From: Insulibacter thermoxylanivorax
Lineage (GTDB): Bacteria > Bacillota > Bacilli > Paenibacillales > DA-C8
Length of the DNA stretch: 64,000 bases
Direction of reading: 5' to 3'
Assembly (NCBI RefSeq): GCF_015472005.1
Contig: NZ_BMAQ01000021.1
Coordinates: forward strand, 1 to 64,000
A program made the translations under genes and the position numbers. A model generated the notes under the pieces. That model had not been told where the DNA came from and did no database searches. It saw only the letters and a list, made by a program, of their open reading frames with translations. Shown piece after piece: positions 1 to 8,758 of this stretch; positions within the stretch are counted from its first letter, which is position 1, and each line of letters starts with the position of its first letter.

Positions 1-2
1 CC

Positions 3-77
3 GCCGCGGCCCAACCCGCGGGCCGAACCGCGGTCCCGGCCCTGTTCGCGGCTGGTGGTGATCCGGGCAATGCTTAA
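3..77 (+). CDS. C-terminal tail of a truncated upstream gene
   Basis: An open frame enters from the left edge and ends with TAA at 75-77. It encodes about 24 residues rich in Ala, Pro and Gly, ending in GGDPGNA. A strong terminator follows within 20 bp, which supports this being the true 3' end of a gene. The tail is low-complexity, as in the C-termini of some secreted or cell-wall proteins such as penicillin-binding proteins, but nothing identifies the family. Confidence 0.35.
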   Translation, partial: AAAQPAGRTAVPALFAAGGDPGNA

Positions 78-94
78 CTGAGAATCCCCGTACA

Positions 95-121
95 GGAGCG
101 GCTGTTCAGCCGCTCCTTTTT
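95..121 (+). terminator. Rho-independent terminator
   Basis: A perfect 9-bp stem (GGAGCGGCT and its complement) with a 4-nt loop is followed by a run of T. It closes the gene entering from the left edge. Confidence 0.85.
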
Positions 122-222
122 GGCATGTCGAAATGGCCATACGGCGTGTCAATTTGCCATGTCAATTTTGCGGGATCATTAGGCAGCCAATTGACATGCT
201 ATTTTGTTGACAATTTTGATTA

Positions 223-251
223 TTGCCGCTAGGTCAGCGCCGCGCTATAAT
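223..251 (+). promoter_or_regulatory. Putative sigma-A promoter of the MFS gene
   Basis: TTGCCG at 223-228 and TATAAT at 246-251 are separated by 17 bp. Two further TTGACA motifs lie just upstream near 190-211 without good -10 partners. The predicted transcript has an untranslated leader of more than 150 nt before the MFS gene. Confidence 0.45.
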
Positions 252-419
252 TGATCCACTGCTGTTGCAAATCGCAGGTCGTTTGCAAGATCCGGTGCGC
301 CATGGCGATGACCGGCAAGATCGGACAAAGACACAGCAATGCTGATCACAAACATCATCACATCTCTTGTCATCCCATGCCCATAAATGATTACTTCTAA
401 GAGGAGAGTGCAGCACGAA

Positions 420-1697
420 TTGAAGAAGAAATCATCCAATTATCGCCGCAATATGCAAGTTGGATTGCTGGAAGGTATCCCCGCCACCGTGATCTACATG
501 ACCTTAGGGGGACCTTATCTCACGGGTTATTTGTTGTATCTGGGGGCTTCTTCTGTACAAGTGGGGATTGCCGCGGCGATCCCGGCATTGACGAACGTTT
601 TGCAGATCTTGGCAGCGCTCGGGATGCAGTACATCAACAACCGTCGGCTGGCGATTATCATATTTGCTTCGATTCATCGAGTTGTCTGGGTGCTGACAGG
701 ACTCATCCCCTTCCTATTCCCAGAATCGCTGTGGGTGATCATCTATCTCATCATGATGTTCATCGCCTTCGCCGGCAATGCTGTCAGCAGCGTAGCCTGG
801 ACATCCTTGATCGCTGATATGGTTCCGTCCAGACTCAGAGGAAAGTATTTTGGCCTGCGCAATGCGGTCATCAACGCTGCGGGCAGCGTGTCGCTGTTCG
901 TATGCGGCATGGTGTTGGATCATTATGGAGAGGATATTGGATTTGCTTTTATCTATATCGTGTGTGCGATCGCAGTGGTCTTGAATATCATCTTGTTCTT
1001 CGCCTATCCGAACGTCGAATTTGAGAAGTCCCAAGAGACGGATATCGGCAAGCGATTTCTCTTGCCTTTTCGTGATTGGGCCTTTATCAAGCCGGCGCTG
1101 TTTATCTCGGCTTTTTTGTTTTTCTATGGAATCGTCGTGCCTTTCTTCAACTATCTCATGTTAGACGTCCTTGAGATCAGCTATTCCTGGGTGTCGATCA
1201 TTACGATCATTCACTATATCACGATGATTCTGGCCTATTATTACTGGGGTAAGTTAAATGCACGCTTCTCCACCCGTCAACTGCTCATGTGGTCGCTGCC
1301 GATCATCGGACTCTCCTGCTTGGCCTGGGGGTTGATCGGTCTCTTGCCTGCGGTTCCGGTGCTCATCTTCATCCATATCCTGCTTGGCATCGGACTTGGC
1401 GGATATAATCTGCTTAACTTCACCTTCGTCATCGGGGATACGCCAAAAGCAGACCGCCCGGTGTATATCGGCGTGTTCATGGCGCTCACGGGCTTGATGT
1501 CCTTCATCGGCTCGACCCTCGGCGGAGTGGTCTTCGATTGGTTAGCCAATTGGTCGAAGGAAGCACAGGTATACGGTGTCACGCTGACGATCGGCGCAGT
1601 GTTGGTGCTTATGATGGCGGTTTGTGGGGAGCGGGTATTCGGCGCAAGATGGCGTCTGCCGAAGAAGTCGAATCCCTGGCTGGGTCGGGGAGCTTAA
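420..1697 (+). CDS. MFS transporter
   Basis: A polytopic membrane protein of about 425 residues with roughly 12 hydrophobic segments in two halves. The cytoplasmic loop after about residue 130 has the basic pattern SRLRGKYFGLR, typical of the major facilitator superfamily. The TTG at 420 is chosen because GAGGAG lies at 401-406, although the 13-nt spacing is long. An in-frame ATG at 387 exists but has no ribosome-binding site. The gene lies upstream of xylR and is transcribed toward it. A sugar or drug substrate cannot be assigned. Family assignment is firm; substrate is unknown. Confidence 0.8.
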   Translation: MKKKSSNYRRNMQVGLLEGIPATVIYMTLGGPYLTGYLLYLGASSVQVGIAAAIPALTNVLQILAALGMQYINNRRLAIIIFASIHRVVWVLTGLIPFLFPESLWVIIYLIMMFIAFAGNAVSSVAWTSLIADMVPSRLRGKYFGLRNAVINAAGSVSLFVCGMVLDHYGEDIGFAFIYIVCAIAVVLNIILFFAYPNVEFEKSQETDIGKRFLLPFRDWAFIKPALFISAFLFFYGIVVPFFNYLMLDVLEISYSWVSIITIIHYITMILAYYYWGKLNARFSTRQLLMWSLPIIGLSCLAWGLIGLLPAVPVLIFIHILLGIGLGGYNLLNFTFVIGDTPKADRPVYIGVFMALTGLMSFIGSTLGGVVFDWLANWSKEAQVYGVTLTIGAVLVLMMAVCGERVFGARWRLPKKSNPWLGRGA

Positions 1698-1739
1698 GGA
1701 TCTGGTGAGCAAGAAGTACATGAACTGAGCGGGGGCGTG

Positions 1740-2180
1740 TGAGACAACAGAATTGGTCGTTTTCGCGTGTGAATGATCCGATTCGATTGATTCGGTGCGT
1801 GAGCCAACAAATATTGTTGATTCAGAGTGCATGGAGGCTGGACTGGTGCTTGAGACGACAGAAAGTGTGGACTTAGGCGTGGTGCAGGCAAGGTTGGTGC
1901 TGAGACGACAAAAAGTGTGGGTTCAGGCGTGATGCGGGCAAGGTTGGTGCTGAGACGACAGAAAGTGTGGACTTAGGTGTGATGCAGGCAAGGTTGGTGC
2001 TGAGACGACAAAAAGTGTGGATTCAGTATGTGCGGCGGGGTTAACGGCGTGTGAAACGACAGAAAGTGTGGACTCAGGCGTGATGCAGGCAAGGTTGGTG
2101 CTGAGACAACAGAAACTGTTGACTCAGCGAGCGCAGTGGCGGTGCTGGTGTGTGAATCGACAGATTCTGTTGATTCAGAG
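1740..2180. repeat. Dyad-repeat array A (about 10 units, ~50-bp period)
   Basis: Units beginning TGAGACGACAG or close variants start at about 1740, 1770, 1800, 1851, 1901, 1951, 2001, 2052, 2102 and 2153. From 1851 the spacing is 50-51 bp. The best units are inverted repeats: at 2154-2176 the arms GAATCGACAG and CTGTTGATTC flank 3 nt with one mismatch. The inner units at 1851-2030 are near-identical direct repeats including their spacers. Short reading frames here are by-products of the repeats. The array fills the gap between the convergent MFS gene and xylR. Confidence 0.85.
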
Positions 2181-2234
2181 GTGCGTATGCAAATGGATCG
2201 AATCGTATGCGAAAATGCTGCCCATCACTCAATC

Positions 2235-2292
2235 AAAAAGGGATCGAACGTTCACCGCTGGCATACACGCCGGTGTAAGTTCAATCCCTTTT
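2235..2292 (-). terminator. Terminator of xylR (usable from both sides)
   Basis: A long stem with arms reading AAAAGGGAT..GAAC and its near-complement ends in TTTT on the minus strand. It overlaps the xylR stop codon at 2292-2294, so the end of the coding region forms part of the hairpin. Confidence 0.75.
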
Positions 2293-3482
2293 CAGCCTTC
2301 TTCCACCGTCGCTTTGGACTGGGCGAAGAAGGCTTGAATGGCCAAGGTTGCCGCGCCGACAGCAGCCGATTTCATGGCGAGTTTGGAAAACTCGATCTGC
2401 ACCCGCTTGTGATGATATTGCAGGCTGCGCTCTTCAACGCACGCTTGCAGTGATTCCTCGATCCAACTCTTAATCAGGGAAAGGCGGTTGCCGATGATGA
2501 CGAGCTCGGGATTGAAGGTATTGATGACGTTGGCGATGCCCACCCCGAGATAGTAACCGACGCTGCGGAACAGCTCGATCACTTCCTTCCGGCCTTTCTC
2601 CGCCAGGTGCACGAGGTAATCCAAGGTCATCTCATCGGCGGTCTGCTCTTCGCCCAGCACCTTCGCTGCCTCTTCTAACAGCGCGTTCTCCGATGCATAC
2701 AATTCCCAGCATCCCCGGTTCCCGCAGGAACACGGCCGCCCGTCCAGGTTGATCGTCATATGCCCCATCTCGCCGGAGAAGCCGGAGAAACCGCGGTATA
2801 GATGGTTGTTCAGGATGATCCCGACACCGATCCCGATGCCGGCGCTGACATAGATCATATCCTTCGCCGTCTGGTAGTCGCCGTAGGATTTCTCGCCGAG
2901 CGCCCCGGCGTTGGCCTCGTTATCGATGGTGACCGGCAGCTGGAAGGTCTCCTCGATCTGGGACTTCAGGTCGATCTTATTCCAGCGAAGATTAGGTGCG
3001 GTCATGATCATGCCGTCGGGCCTTACGAGCCCGGGCACGCCGATGCCGATGCCGATGACGCCGTAAGGGCTGTCGGGGGCCTTCGCCAGGGCCCAGCGGA
3101 TCGAGTCGTGCAGCTGCTCGAGTACATAGTCGAATCCGTTCTCATGCAGGGAGACCCGCCGCTCCTTGATGATGCGGCCTTGAAGATCCGTGAGCACGGT
3201 CAGGATATAGTTAACGCCGAGATCCACGCCGACCGCATAGCCTGCTTCCCGATTGAAGAGCAGCATGACGGGTTTGCGCCCGCCGCTGGACTCCCCTGGA
3301 CCGGTCTCGCAGACCAGCTGGCTGGCGATCAGTTCATTGACGAGGTTCGACACCGTCGCTTTGTTCAGCCCGGTCTTCTCAGAGATGGCCGTTCGCGAGA
3401 TCGGTGAGTCGGCGATGATCGTCTCGAGAATGATCGATTTATTCAATTTTTTCATCAGATGCAAGTCTCCGGTTACTTTCAC
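2292..3482 (-). CDS. xylR: Xylose-responsive repressor, ROK family
   Basis: A 396-residue protein with an N-terminal winged helix-turn-helix (about residues 15-75, TGLNKATVSNLVNELI) and a ROK domain. The sugar-binding loop GIGIGVPGL and the zinc-binding stretch PCSCGNRGCWE are visible. It sits divergently beside xylAB with a xyl-type operator between them, so it is expected to repress xylAB and dissociate when xylose is bound. The start is GTG at 3482-3480 with GAGGTG just upstream; a later in-frame ATG at 3455 is less well placed. Its own promoter lies at 3526-3554. The name rests on family plus context. Confidence 0.92.
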   Translation of the reverse strand: MKVTGDLHLMKKLNKSIILETIIADSPISRTAISEKTGLNKATVSNLVNELIASQLVCETGPGESSGGRKPVMLLFNREAGYAVGVDLGVNYILTVLTDLQGRIIKERRVSLHENGFDYVLEQLHDSIRWALAKAPDSPYGVIGIGIGVPGLVRPDGMIMTAPNLRWNKIDLKSQIEETFQLPVTIDNEANAGALGEKSYGDYQTAKDMIYVSAGIGIGVGIILNNHLYRGFSGFSGEMGHMTINLDGRPCSCGNRGCWELYASENALLEEAAKVLGEEQTADEMTLDYLVHLAEKGRKEVIELFRSVGYYLGVGIANVINTFNPELVIIGNRLSLIKSWIEESLQACVEERSLQYHHKRVQIEFSKLAMKSAAVGAATLAIQAFFAQSKATVEEG

Positions 3483-3525
3483 TTGTACACCTCATCCAGA
3501 TCTGCTGACTGTGAAGATATTGTAC

Positions 3526-3554
3526 ATCATATTTATAACAACGCATTGGTTCAA
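3526..3554 (-). promoter_or_regulatory. xylR promoter
   Basis: Read on the minus strand, TTGAAC (3554-3549) and TATGAT (3531-3526) are separated by exactly 17 bp. It lies about 45 bp upstream of the xylR GTG start. Confidence 0.65.
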
Positions 3555-3605
3555 AATCATACCATATGCTGTCATCGTAAAATCTTTAAAAATTTATATA
3601 TGTAA

Positions 3606-3632
3606 CTTAGTTTATCGTATCGACAAACTAAG
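3606..3632. promoter_or_regulatory. xyl operator (XylR binding site)
   Basis: A 27-bp palindrome has arms CTTAGTTTATCG and CGACAAACTAAG around a 3-nt centre, 11 of 12 arm positions matching. The outer TTAGTTTG half-site is the known recognition element of Bacillus-type XylR repressors. The right arm overlaps the -35 box of the xylA promoter. Confidence 0.9.
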
Positions 3633-3648
3633 TCAAGAGTGGTAATAT
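3620..3648 (+). promoter_or_regulatory. xylA promoter
   Basis: TCGACA (3620-3625) and TAATAT (3643-3648) are spaced 17 bp. The -35 box is embedded in the xyl operator, so XylR binding should block RNA polymerase directly. A strong SD, AGGAGGG, precedes the xylA ATG at 3706. Confidence 0.7.
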
Positions 3649-3705
3649 TATTTTGTATACGTACCACAGGTGTAAATCATGATATTAACAGGAGGGATAT
3701 GAACA

Positions 3706-5022
3706 ATGGCATATTTTCCGAACATCAGCAAAATCCAATTCGAAGGCCGAGACAGCAAGAACCCGCTAGCGTTCAAACACTACAATCCAGATCAAGTTGT
3801 GCTTGGCAAGACGATGAAAGATCATCTTCGCTTCGCCGTATCTTACTGGCACACATTCACCGGAGACGGTACGGATCCGTTCGGTGCCGGCACGATGCTT
3901 CGTCCTTGGGACCGCTACACCGGCATGGATCTGGCAAAGGCTCGTGTGGAAGCATCCTTTGAATTCTTCGAGAAGCTCGGAGCACCTTACTTCTGCTTCC
4001 ATGACCGCGACATCGCACCGGAAGGCGAAACGCTGCAAGAGACGAACAAGAATCTTGACGAGATCGTTGCGATGATCAAGGAATACATGAAGACAAGCGA
4101 TGTTAAGCTTCTGTGGAATACCGCTAACATGTTCACCAACCCGCGCTTTATGTTCGGTGCAGCAACAACGTCCAATGCTGACGTATACGCCTATGCCGCT
4201 GCACAAGTGAAGAAGGCGCTGGAGCACGCTGTAGAGCTTGGTGCTGAGAACTATGTATTCTGGGGCGGCCGCGAAGGTTACGAATCGCTGCTCAATACAG
4301 ACGTAGCATTCGAACTGGATAACCTCGCGCGCTTCTATCACATGGCTGTTGACTATGCGAAGGAGATCGGTTTCAAGGGTCAATTCCTGATCGAGCCGAA
4401 ACCGAAGGAGCCTACTAAGCACCAATACGACTTCGACGCAGCTACGACGATCCAATTCCTGCAGAAGTATGGTCTGCAAGATCACTTCAAACTGAACCTC
4501 GAAGCGAACCACGCAACGCTGGCTGGTCATACCTTCGAGCATGAACTGCGCATCGCTCGCATCAACGGCATGCTCGGTTCGATCGACGCGAACCAAGGCG
4601 ATCTGCTGCTCGGATGGGATACCGACGAGTTCCCAACGGATCTGTACAGCGTTACCCTGGCTATGTATGAGATCCTCGAGAACGGCGGTCTGGCGCCTGG
4701 CGGCGTAAACTTCGACGCGAAGGTTCGTCGTACTTCCTTCGAGCCGGAAGATCTGTTCTATGCTCACATCGCAGGTATGGACAGCTTTGCGATCGGTCTG
4801 AAGGTAGCTGCTAAGCTGATCGAAGACAAAGTCATCGATAACATCCTTGAAGAGCGCTATGCTACCTTCAAGACAGGCATCGGTGCGGATATCGTAGCTG
4901 GCAAGGCGAACTTCAAGACGCTCGAAGAGTACGCGCTGAAGAACAACAAGATCGAGCTGAAGTCCGGCCGGATCGAGAACATCCGCAACATCCTGAACCA
5001 GTACCTGCTTAGCGTAGAATAA
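3706..5022 (+). CDS. xylA: Xylose isomerase
   Basis: A 438-residue TIM-barrel enzyme that converts D-xylose to D-xylulose, of the usual length for the larger class of xylose isomerases. Visible signatures are [13 protein letters not shown] around residues 48-60, catalytic His98 and Asp101 in [17 protein letters not shown] near 183-192, and metal ligands Glu229/Lys231 in EPKPKEP and Glu265/His268 in EANH. It is the first gene of xylAB, controlled by the operator at 3606-3632. An intergenic hairpin follows. Assignment is secure. Confidence 0.97.
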   Translation: MAYFPNISKIQFEGRDSKNPLAFKHYNPDQVVLGKTMKDHLRFAVSYWHTFTGDGTDPFGAGTMLRPWDRYTGMDLAKARVEASFEFFEKLGAPYFCFHDRDIAPEGETLQETNKNLDEIVAMIKEYMKTSDVKLLWNTANMFTNPRFMFGAATTSNADVYAYAAAQVKKALEHAVELGAENYVFWGGREGYESLLNTDVAFELDNLARFYHMAVDYAKEIGFKGQFLIEPKPKEPTKHQYDFDAATTIQFLQKYGLQDHFKLNLEANHATLAGHTFEHELRIARINGMLGSIDANQGDLLLGWDTDEFPTDLYSVTLAMYEILENGGLAPGGVNFDAKVRRTSFEPEDLFYAHIAGMDSFAIGLKVAAKLIEDKVIDNILEERYATFKTGIGADIVAGKANFKTLEEYALKNNKIELKSGRIENIRNILNQYLLSVE

Positions 5023-5035
5023 TCCGCAAACAGTT

Positions 5036-5075
5036 GAGGATATCCATTCATCCGCAGGGTGGATGCGATATCCTC
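5036..5075 (+). other. Intercistronic stem-loop between xylA and xylB
   Basis: Arms GAGGATATC and GATATCCTC enclose an inner CATCC/GGATG pair. No T-tract follows, so it is more likely an mRNA-stabilising or processing element than a full terminator. It could let xylA be expressed above xylB. Confidence 0.6.
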
Positions 5076-5139
5076 TTGCGATATATGAGGGTTATATGGT
5101 GTATAAGGGATATCAAGTGAAAGGAGTTGTGCTTGCAAG

Positions 5140-6636
5140 ATGAAATATGTCATCGGTGTTGACCTGGGTACGAGTGCGGTCAAGGTGCTGCTCGTCAACA
5201 GCGAAGGAGAAGTGACAGCAGAAGCGTCCGAAGCTTATCCGCTGCATCAGCCGCGATCCGGTTATAGTGAGCAAGATCCAGAAGATTGGGTACGGGGAAC
5301 GCTCGCCGCGTTGTCGCGAGTCGTCAAGGAATCCGGTGTCGATCCGCAGGCAATTGAAGGGATCAGCTTCTCCGGACAGATGCACGGTCTCGTGCTGCTG
5401 GATGAGAACCATCGTCCGCTGCGCAATGCCATTCTGTGGAACGATACGCGGACGACGGAAGAGTGCCGCAAGATCGAGCAAGTACTCGGGGAAGATCTGC
5501 TGCGCATCACGAAGAACCCGGCCCTCGAAGGCTTCACGCTGCCGAAGATCCTGTGGGTGAAGGAGCATGAACCAGACGTGTTCGCGAAGGCGAAGGTGTT
5601 CCTCCTGCCTAAGGATTACCTGCGCTATCGCTTAACCGGTCAGATCCATATGGACTATTCCGATGCTGCGGGTACGCTGCTTCTGGATGTAGCGAACAAG
5701 AAATGGAGCAGCCGTGTGCTCGAAGCCTTTGGTCTGGAAGCGTCCTTCTGCCCGCCGCTCGTGGAATCCCACGGCTATGTCGGCAACCTGCTGCCGGAAG
5801 CAGCCAGAGAGACCGGCCTCAGCGAGTCCACCCGCGTCTTCGCAGGCGGAGCGGACAACGCATGCGGGGCGATCGGTTCCGGCATCCTGCAGAAAGGTTT
5901 GACAATGGCGAGCATCGGCACCTCCGGTGTTGTGCTGTCCTATGAAGACAACAAGGATCAGGACTTCGGAGGAAAGGTGCATTTCTTCAACCATGGGAAG
6001 CAAGATGCCTTCTATGCGATGGGCGTAACCCTTGGCGCTGGTTACAGCATGAGCTGGTTTAAGAATACCTTCGCTAAGGATAAGAGCTATGATGAGCTGC
6101 TGGGACGCGTCAGCGAAGTGCCCGTCGGCTCGAACGGTCTTCTCTTTACTCCTTATCTCGTCGGTGAACGCACGCCCCATGCGGACGCGATGATCCGTGC
6201 AAGCTTCATCGGCCTGGATGGCTCCCATACGCTGGATGATATGGCGCGCGCCGTGATGGAGGGCATCACCTTCTCGCTGAATGAATCCATCGAGCTGTTC
6301 CGTCAAGCCGGCATTCAGGTGAATCGCATCGTGGCGATCGGCGGCGGTGCGAAGAATGAAGACTGGCTGCATATGCAGGCGGACATCTTCAATGCAGAGA
6401 TCGTGCAGCTGGCCAACGAACAAGGTCCCGGCATGGGCGCTGCGATGCTGGCAGCTCTGGGCTGCGGCTGGTTCGATTCTCTGGAGGCATGTGCAGCGAA
6501 GTTTATCCGCTACGAGAAGACCTACAAGCCGAATCCAGAACGCGTAGAGCAGTATAAGAAGCTGTTCGAGATCTACAAGCAGGTCTACACGAACACCAAA
6601 TCGCTCAGTGAACAGCTCGCGCCTTTCCGTCCGTAA
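5140..6636 (+). CDS. xylB: Xylulokinase
   Basis: A 498-residue FGGY-family kinase phosphorylating D-xylulose to D-xylulose 5-phosphate for the pentose phosphate pathway. The N-terminal ATP/phosphate loop GVDLGTSAVKVL, the sugar-contact stretch FSGQMHGLV near residue 80, GGADNACGAIGSG in the middle and the C-terminal GGGAKN adenosine motif are all present. SD AAGGAG lies 13 nt before the ATG. It follows xylA by 117 bp in the same transcription unit, with a hairpin between. Confidence 0.96.
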   Translation: MKYVIGVDLGTSAVKVLLVNSEGEVTAEASEAYPLHQPRSGYSEQDPEDWVRGTLAALSRVVKESGVDPQAIEGISFSGQMHGLVLLDENHRPLRNAILWNDTRTTEECRKIEQVLGEDLLRITKNPALEGFTLPKILWVKEHEPDVFAKAKVFLLPKDYLRYRLTGQIHMDYSDAAGTLLLDVANKKWSSRVLEAFGLEASFCPPLVESHGYVGNLLPEAARETGLSESTRVFAGGADNACGAIGSGILQKGLTMASIGTSGVVLSYEDNKDQDFGGKVHFFNHGKQDAFYAMGVTLGAGYSMSWFKNTFAKDKSYDELLGRVSEVPVGSNGLLFTPYLVGERTPHADAMIRASFIGLDGSHTLDDMARAVMEGITFSLNESIELFRQAGIQVNRIVAIGGGAKNEDWLHMQADIFNAEIVQLANEQGPGMGAAMLAALGCGWFDSLEACAAKFIRYEKTYKPNPERVEQYKKLFEIYKQVYTNTKSLSEQLAPFRP

Positions 6637-6674
6637 TTCCAGCGCAGGCGCGATGCGGAAAGGAACGAATTTTT
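6622..6674 (+). terminator. Probable xylB terminator
   Basis: CCTTTCCG (inside the end of xylB) pairs with CGGAAAGG, followed by AACGAATTTTT. The loop is long and the T-run is interrupted. Confidence 0.4.
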
Positions 6675-6772
6675 CATAAATTTGCAATGATCCATGCATA
6701 TTATGACCTTCACAGAACACAATAAACCTATCGGTATCTCATCATGCCACAAGTGAAGGTCAGGTGATAAGT

Positions 6773-6979
6773 ATGGCAAGACTGGCGCTGCTGCTGATGA
6801 TTATCGGCTCGCTGAATTGGTTATTGGTTGGACTGTTCGAATGGGATCTGGTAACGGCCATTTTCGGCGGTGAAGTCTACCGGGATTCCTCCCTGTTCAG
6901 CAGAATTATATACGGCCTAGTCGGCCTAGCCGGTCTATACGGAATTTCGTTTCTGTTCCGTGAGCGAATCACAACATAA
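6773..6979 (+). CDS. DUF378 family small membrane protein
   Basis: A 68-residue protein with two hydrophobic segments (about 3-25 and 45-62) and the DUF378-type N-terminal pattern IIGSLNWLLVGLFEWDLVTAIFG. Members are common in Bacillota and function is unknown. The ATG at 6773 gives the family start; an in-frame GTG at 6764 sits inside the SD region AAGGTCAGGTG. The gene stands alone between xylB and a bidirectional terminator. Confidence 0.8.
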   Translation: MARLALLLMIIGSLNWLLVGLFEWDLVTAIFGGEVYRDSSLFSRIIYGLVGLAGLYGISFLFRERITT

Positions 6980-6985
6980 CGAAGC

Positions 6986-7028
6986 AAAACGGCCCCTGCG
7001 GCAAGAGTAACTTGCTGGGGGTCGTTTT
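6986..7028 (+). terminator. Bidirectional terminator
   Basis: AAAACGGCCCC pairs with GGGGGTCGTTTT around a ~20-nt loop, with A-tract and T-tract on opposite sides. It serves the DUF378 gene and possibly the convergent alarmone synthetase gene. Confidence 0.7.
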
Positions 7029-7103
7029 GTTGTCTTGTCACCCTAAGGATGGTGTGTGGACACAGCGTTATCAAACCTCTGATCGATCGTACGGGGATGC
7101 GGC

Positions 7104-7841
7104 TCATTGGGGATCTGATTCGGTGCGGATGAACTCCAGGAGTCCAACCGGCAGTTCGAATTTCTGATCGCCGATGATGAACTTCGAAGAATCGGAGGAT
7201 TGGGGGGATTTGATGGCTTTGATCTCTTCATGCAGACGCTGCATCTTCCGATCCAGTTCCGCCGCCGTATCCGCCGCTTCTTTAAGCTCCTGCAGGAGCT
7301 GGACAGGAACGGATTCATCATATTTGTAGAAAATCTTGTGCTCCAGGCTGGCCCAGAAGTCCATCGCGATCGTTCGGATCTGGACCTCCACATAGACCAT
7401 CTCGCAGCGATCCGACATGTAGACGGGGACCTGCACGAGCATGTGGAGGCTTTGATAGCCGTTGGGCTTGGGGTTCTTGATGTAGTCTTTGATCGAGATA
7501 ATCTTAAGATCAGCTTGTCTCTGCAGCATCTCGCTGATCGAGTAGATATCGGATATGAATGAACAGGTAATGCGCAAACCAGCGATATCCCTTACTCCTT
7601 CACGGATGTCTTCCAGAGACGTGCCGCAGCCTTTGCGCATGACTTTGCGAAAGATGCTTTCGAAGGATTTGATGCGGGATTTTGTATGTTCGATGGGATT
7701 GTAGTCGTGCAGGAGCTGGAATTCTTCCTTTAGGATTTCGACCTTCGTCTCCATCTCATCCAGCGCGAATTTGTACATCATCATGAAGCGGGTCAATCTG
7801 TTCTTCAGTTCATGGAATTGATCGATTGGGTTATGGTTCAT
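7104..7841 (-). CDS. relQ: Small alarmone synthetase, RelQ/YjbM type (GTP pyrophosphokinase)
   Basis: A 245-residue single-domain (p)ppGpp synthetase lacking hydrolase, TGS and ACT domains. The RelA/SpoT synthetase motifs are clear: KSRIKSFESIFRK near residues 55-67, DIAGLRITCSF near 88-98, NPKPNGYQSLHMLVQVP near 123-139 and VEVQIRTIAMDFWASLEH near 152-169. It is somewhat longer than B. subtilis YjbM (211 aa) because of a longer C-terminal tail. GAAAGGA precedes the ATG. It makes ppGpp from ATP and GTP/GDP. RelP versus RelQ is inferred from motif spacing only. Confidence 0.85.
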   Translation of the reverse strand: MNHNPIDQFHELKNRLTRFMMMYKFALDEMETKVEILKEEFQLLHDYNPIEHTKSRIKSFESIFRKVMRKGCGTSLEDIREGVRDIAGLRITCSFISDIYSISEMLQRQADLKIISIKDYIKNPKPNGYQSLHMLVQVPVYMSDRCEMVYVEVQIRTIAMDFWASLEHKIFYKYDESVPVQLLQELKEAADTAAELDRKMQRLHEEIKAIKSPQSSDSSKFIIGDQKFELPVGLLEFIRTESDPQ

Positions 7842-8070
7842 CTTCCAGATTCCTTTCGGCAGTTAGTTTCGTGTGTATTCATAACAGGATGTTCACAGAT
7901 GCACTTATCTAGTTATACGTAGTTATACGGATCATCATGTGTCCAGGTTACAACTTATGACCCGATTCTTCTATTCGTATATGAAGTATAGATTCCTTGC
8001 CAAGCACAAATACTGATTATCAAACATCCTGCGATGAATTACAAGGATACCGAAAGGAGTTTCTTAATCG

Positions 8071-8631
8071 ATGAGATTCGTTTTAGCCTTGACGGCGCTG
8101 CTCGTGATCGGGGTCGGACTCGATAGTTATCGCAGCGGTGAGGAGCTGCGGGTGATGCAGGCTGCCAGCGATGAGATGAAGTTCCAGGTGCCGCTGATCA
8201 ATGGAGAAGGGAAGAAGATCGGACAGGCGGTGCTCATGCAGGCGGCCCGCGGTGTCCTGATCCATGTCGAAGCGGAAGGATTGCCTCCGGGTTGGCATGC
8301 CCTCCATATCCACGAATACGGCGCTTGTGAAGCGCCGAAGTTCGAGTCCGCCGGCGGACATTATAACCCGACAAACCGCAAGCATGGTTATAACAACCGC
8401 ATGGGCTACCATGCCGGCGATCTGCCGAATATCTATGTCAACGAACAAGGACAGGTGCGCGTGGAAGTATTCACCGATCAGGTAACGCTCCATCCCGGCA
8501 AGCCCAATTCCTTGCTGAAGAAGGGCGGCACTGCGCTGATGATCCATGAGGGACCGGATGATTATCGGACGGACCCCGCGGGCGACGCAGGGGGCCGGCT
8601 GGTTTGCGGTGTGATCAATACCTCAATATAA
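8071..8631 (+). CDS. sodC: Secreted Cu/Zn superoxide dismutase-like protein
   Basis: A 186-residue protein with an N-terminal hydrophobic segment (2-17) and no lipobox. The Cu/Zn SOD fold is evident. Copper ligands His79, His81, His97 and His159, zinc ligands His97, His105, His114 and Asp117, and a probable Cys86-Cys179 disulfide are all in place. B. subtilis YojM, by contrast, is known to lack a copper ligand. Expected to dismutate superoxide outside the membrane. AAAGGAG precedes the ATG and a strong terminator follows. Activity is inferred from the complete ligand set. Confidence 0.88.
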   Translation: MRFVLALTALLVIGVGLDSYRSGEELRVMQAASDEMKFQVPLINGEGKKIGQAVLMQAARGVLIHVEAEGLPPGWHALHIHEYGACEAPKFESAGGHYNPTNRKHGYNNRMGYHAGDLPNIYVNEQGQVRVEVFTDQVTLHPGKPNSLLKKGGTALMIHEGPDDYRTDPAGDAGGRLVCGVINTSI

Positions 8632-8637
8632 CTCAAA

Positions 8638-8675
8638 CAGGTGCAGAGCTCAGCGGTTCAGCTCTGCACCTGTTG
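8638..8675 (+). terminator. sodC terminator
   Basis: A 13-bp perfect stem, CAGGTGCAGAGCT and its complement, lies just after the sodC stop. The T-tract is weak (TGTTGT). Confidence 0.65.
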
Positions 8676-8710
8676 TCTATGGCAACATGTTCGATTTCCG
8701 ATTGATCCGC

Positions 8711-8754
8711 CGGAGACTTGATCCGCACCACGCTGGATACAAGTCTCCGTTTTG
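8711..8754 (+). terminator. Hairpin with T-run
   Basis: CGGAGACTTG and CAAGTCTCCG form a perfect 10-bp stem followed by TTTT on the plus strand. It lies between sodC and the convergent YjcZ-like gene and may terminate traffic from both. Confidence 0.55.
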
Positions 8755-8758
8755 GATG

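Noticed and set aside
1740-2180. CRISPR array
   Set aside because: The recurring unit is a degenerate dyad, in places repeated together with its spacer, and no cas genes are present. Real CRISPR repeats are near-identical with unique spacers.
3641-3670. cre site overlapping the xylA leader (TGTATACGTACCAC)
   Set aside because: Only about half the conserved positions match; the right half-site is absent.
3766-4767. Long minus-strand reading frame of 333 codons inside xylA
   Set aside because: It is fully antisense to a certain gene, lacks an SD and a recognisable domain, and arises from xylA codon bias.
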